A program made the position numbers and the translations under genes. From positions 1 through 6,169 of the forward strand of contig DSDX01000371.1 in assembly GCA_011048485.1 (NCBI GenBank): a stretch of 6,169 nt of DNA, written 5' to 3'. Position 1 is the stretch's first letter, and every line of letters begins with the position of its first letter. Below the pieces are notes generated by a model. The model was given only the letters and a program-made list of their open reading frames with translations. It ran no database searches and was not told where the DNA came from. This document shows positions 5,325-6,169 of the stretch, one piece after another. Origin of the DNA: Candidatus Aminicenantota bacterium. GTDB taxonomy: Bacteria; Acidobacteriota; Aminicenantia; Aminicenantales; Saccharicenantaceae.

Positions 5325-5909
5325 TCACTTGGTTGGGCCGCCGGTCCGGACGCTGATCCAACGGAGGCCTCGGAACGAACCGGCGTCCATGATCATGACG
5401 CGCGGCCCGACGGCGGTTCCGGCGTCCGGCTCGAGCTCGACGTCAAGATGCCCGGGGGCGATCACCGTGCTCTTAACCGACAGGCCGTCCAGGACCATGG
5501 CTCCGACGGATGCCACCGCGCCCAGGACGGGGAAAGCGACGGCCCGGAATCTATCTCTCGATGTTTGAATGTCGGGATCGAAGCCCAAGAAGGCGATCGG
5601 CGGGGCCCAGAGCAGGTTGGGCAGGATGACGGGCGCCCAGGCCTTGCGCTTCTTCAGCCGGATCTCGACCGGCCGGTAGCCGTCCTTCTCGATCCGGATG
5701 ACGCCGGGCGCCCGCTTGGCCACAATCAGAGCCAGCGGGGTGACGCCCGCGAATTTCCCGTCGACGAAAACGGCGGCCCCGGCGGAACTCGCGGTCACGG
5801 TGACGCCTTGGCTTGTCCGCCCTAGGATCGTCACGCAGGCCGGACCGAGCCCGGCCGCGAGCATCAGGGCCAGGGCCGGAAGGGCCGCCTTGACTGGGCA
5901 ACGCGCCAT
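5325..5909 (-). CDS. Exported PEGA-domain protein, probable lipoprotein
   Basis: This 194-residue protein has a signal peptide (MARCPVKAALPALALMLAAGLGPAC) with Lys7 before a hydrophobic core and Cys25 as probable lipidation site. The box before it, L-G-P-A-C, is atypical because the -3 position is Gly, so simple secretion is possible. Residues about 35-90 are a PEGA domain: VTVTASSAGAAVFVDGKFAG, then VTPL (56-59), then IRIEKDGYRPVEI (71-83). PEGA domains are small extracytoplasmic beta modules thought to bind cell-surface components. The rest contains two hydrophobic stretches (PNLLWAPPIAFLGF and AVAFPVLGAVASVGAMVL) that I cannot assign; they may be membrane-associated. The start was chosen at 5909 rather than the upstream in-frame start at 6092, because the signal peptide begins here and GGAGG lies at 5924-5920. 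The specific function is unknown. Confidence 0.8.
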   Translation of the reverse strand: MARCPVKAALPALALMLAAGLGPACVTILGRTSQGVTVTASSAGAAVFVDGKFAGVTPLALIVAKRAPGVIRIEKDGYRPVEIRLKKRKAWAPVILPNLLWAPPIAFLGFDPDIQTSRDRFRAVAFPVLGAVASVGAMVLDGLSVKSTVIAPGHLDVELEPDAGTAVGPRVMIMDAGSFRGLRWISVRTGGPTK

Positions 5910-5932
5910 GGGTCGCTCCCCTCCGCTCAAGG

Positions 5933-5962
5933 AGCATAGCCCTGGGCGAGGCGCCTCGTCAA
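5933..5962 (-). promoter_or_regulatory. Promoter of the PEGA-protein gene with internal 12-bp palindrome
   Basis: On the - strand: -35 TTGACG (5962-5957), an 18-base spacer, and -10 TATGCT (5938-5933, 4 of 6). The start would be near 5926, just ahead of the GGAGG ribosome site. The spacer and the edge of the -35 contain a perfect 12-bp palindrome CGAGGCGCCTCG (5947-5958), a good place for a repressor or activator to bind. Confidence 0.45.
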
Positions 5963-5991
5963 GGGCCCGAGACTTCGGCGAGCCGTGGCGG

Positions 5992-6023
5992 AAATAGGGG
6001 AATAGGTATTGTGTCCCCCATTT
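5992..6023. repeat. Short hairpin, REP-like or terminator-like element
   Basis: AAAT (5992-5995) with ATTT (6020-6023) and GGGGA (5997-6001) with TCCCC (6014-6018) make a 9-pair stem with one mismatch around a 12-base loop ATAGGTATTGTG. It overlaps the stop codon of the leftward membrane-protein gene and so may mark its 3' end. The 'GGGGACA...ACCTATT..CCCC' wording on the - strand resembles short interspersed repeats I associate with IS200-like (RAYT) transposases. That resemblance is from memory and unverified. Confidence 0.4.
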
Positions 6024-6169
6024 AGCGGCGGCCGGCGCGGACCGAGCGGGCGACGAGGAAGGCGCCGAGGGCCAGAAGGCCGAGGAGCCCAAGCCAGTAG
6101 GGCGGCCGTTCGAAGACCCCGAAGAGCTCGACCTCGAAGAAGGCCAGGGCCGCGAACACGATCCCGATC
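6022..6169 (-). CDS. C-terminal end of an unidentified membrane protein (5' end outside window)
   Basis: The - strand is open from the window edge to the TAA at 6024-6022 and gives 48 residues. They begin IGIVFAALAFFEVELFGVFE, followed by RPPYWLGLLGLLALGAFLVA and a basic tail RSVRAGRR. There is one clear membrane segment (about residues 24-40: YWLGLLGLLALGAFLVA) and a preceding hydrophobic stretch (about 1-18) that could be another. The basic tail suggests a cytoplasmic C-terminus by the positive-inside rule. Too little is visible to name the family. Codon choice is GC-rich like the neighbours. The next gene on this strand, the PEGA protein, starts 112 bases later behind its own promoter. Confidence 0.6.
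   Translation of the reverse strand, partial: IGIVFAALAFFEVELFGVFERPPYWLGLLGLLALGAFLVARSVRAGRR

Noticed and set aside
5910..6092. Upstream in-frame start for the PEGA protein adding 61 residues
   Set aside because: The extension lacks a signal sequence, crosses the promoter and the hairpin at 5992-6023, and would bury the signal peptide that starts at 5909 behind a good GGAGG.

Overview
The window is GC-rich bacterial chromosome. It carries the end of an F-type ATP synthase operon on the + strand, and a run of accessory genes on the - strand facing it. The host is most likely in or near Acidobacteriota/Aminicenantota. That is an inference from the N-terminal 'ESWKEIADHLGR..RTCQLWEREHGLPVHR' DNA-binding module, which I associate with proteins of those phyla, together with base composition and the PEGA/SUMF1 content. 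No marker gene here settles the taxonomy.

Layout. At 1-1281 (+) lie the 3' end of atpD (F1 beta), a short atpC (F1 epsilon without its C-terminal helical domain), and a TrmN6/YfiC-like N6-adenine methyltransferase. The genes overlap by 4 and 29 bases, so they are probably translationally coupled, and a perfect 8-bp hairpin sits on the last stop codon. At 1282-2002 there is an unusually long gap between convergent genes. I see no supportable protein gene in it, but it is rich in potential RNA structure, including a 13-bp interrupted stem at 1697-1757 and an intrinsic-terminator-like hairpin plus U7 on the - strand at 1657-1685. At 2003-4354 (-) is a 783-residue multidomain protein: HTH, one membrane segment, a PEGA-like domain, a SUMF1-fold domain and an alpha/beta hydrolase with a complete Ser-Asp-His set. 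It has its own good promoter. At 4471-5131 (-) is a mazE-mazF toxin-antitoxin operon with an AT-rich promoter and a TGTATATACA palindrome as candidate operator. At 5325-5909 (-) is a small exported PEGA-domain protein, probably a lipoprotein, with a promoter that contains a 12-bp perfect palindrome. At 6022-6169 (-) is the C-terminal end of a membrane protein that continues beyond the window, followed by a short hairpin repeat-like element.

How it fits together. The + strand is housekeeping (ATP synthesis, RNA methylation). The - strand genes appear to be separate transcription units, each with a recognisable promoter, rather than one operon. The main novelty candidate is the 783-residue protein. 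It looks like a membrane-tethered one-component regulator in which a DNA-binding head occupies the place where I recall a Ser/Thr kinase in otherwise similar PEGA-SUMF1-hydrolase proteins. Its SUMF1 domain lacks the catalytic cysteine pair of true formylglycine-generating enzymes, whereas its hydrolase triad is intact.
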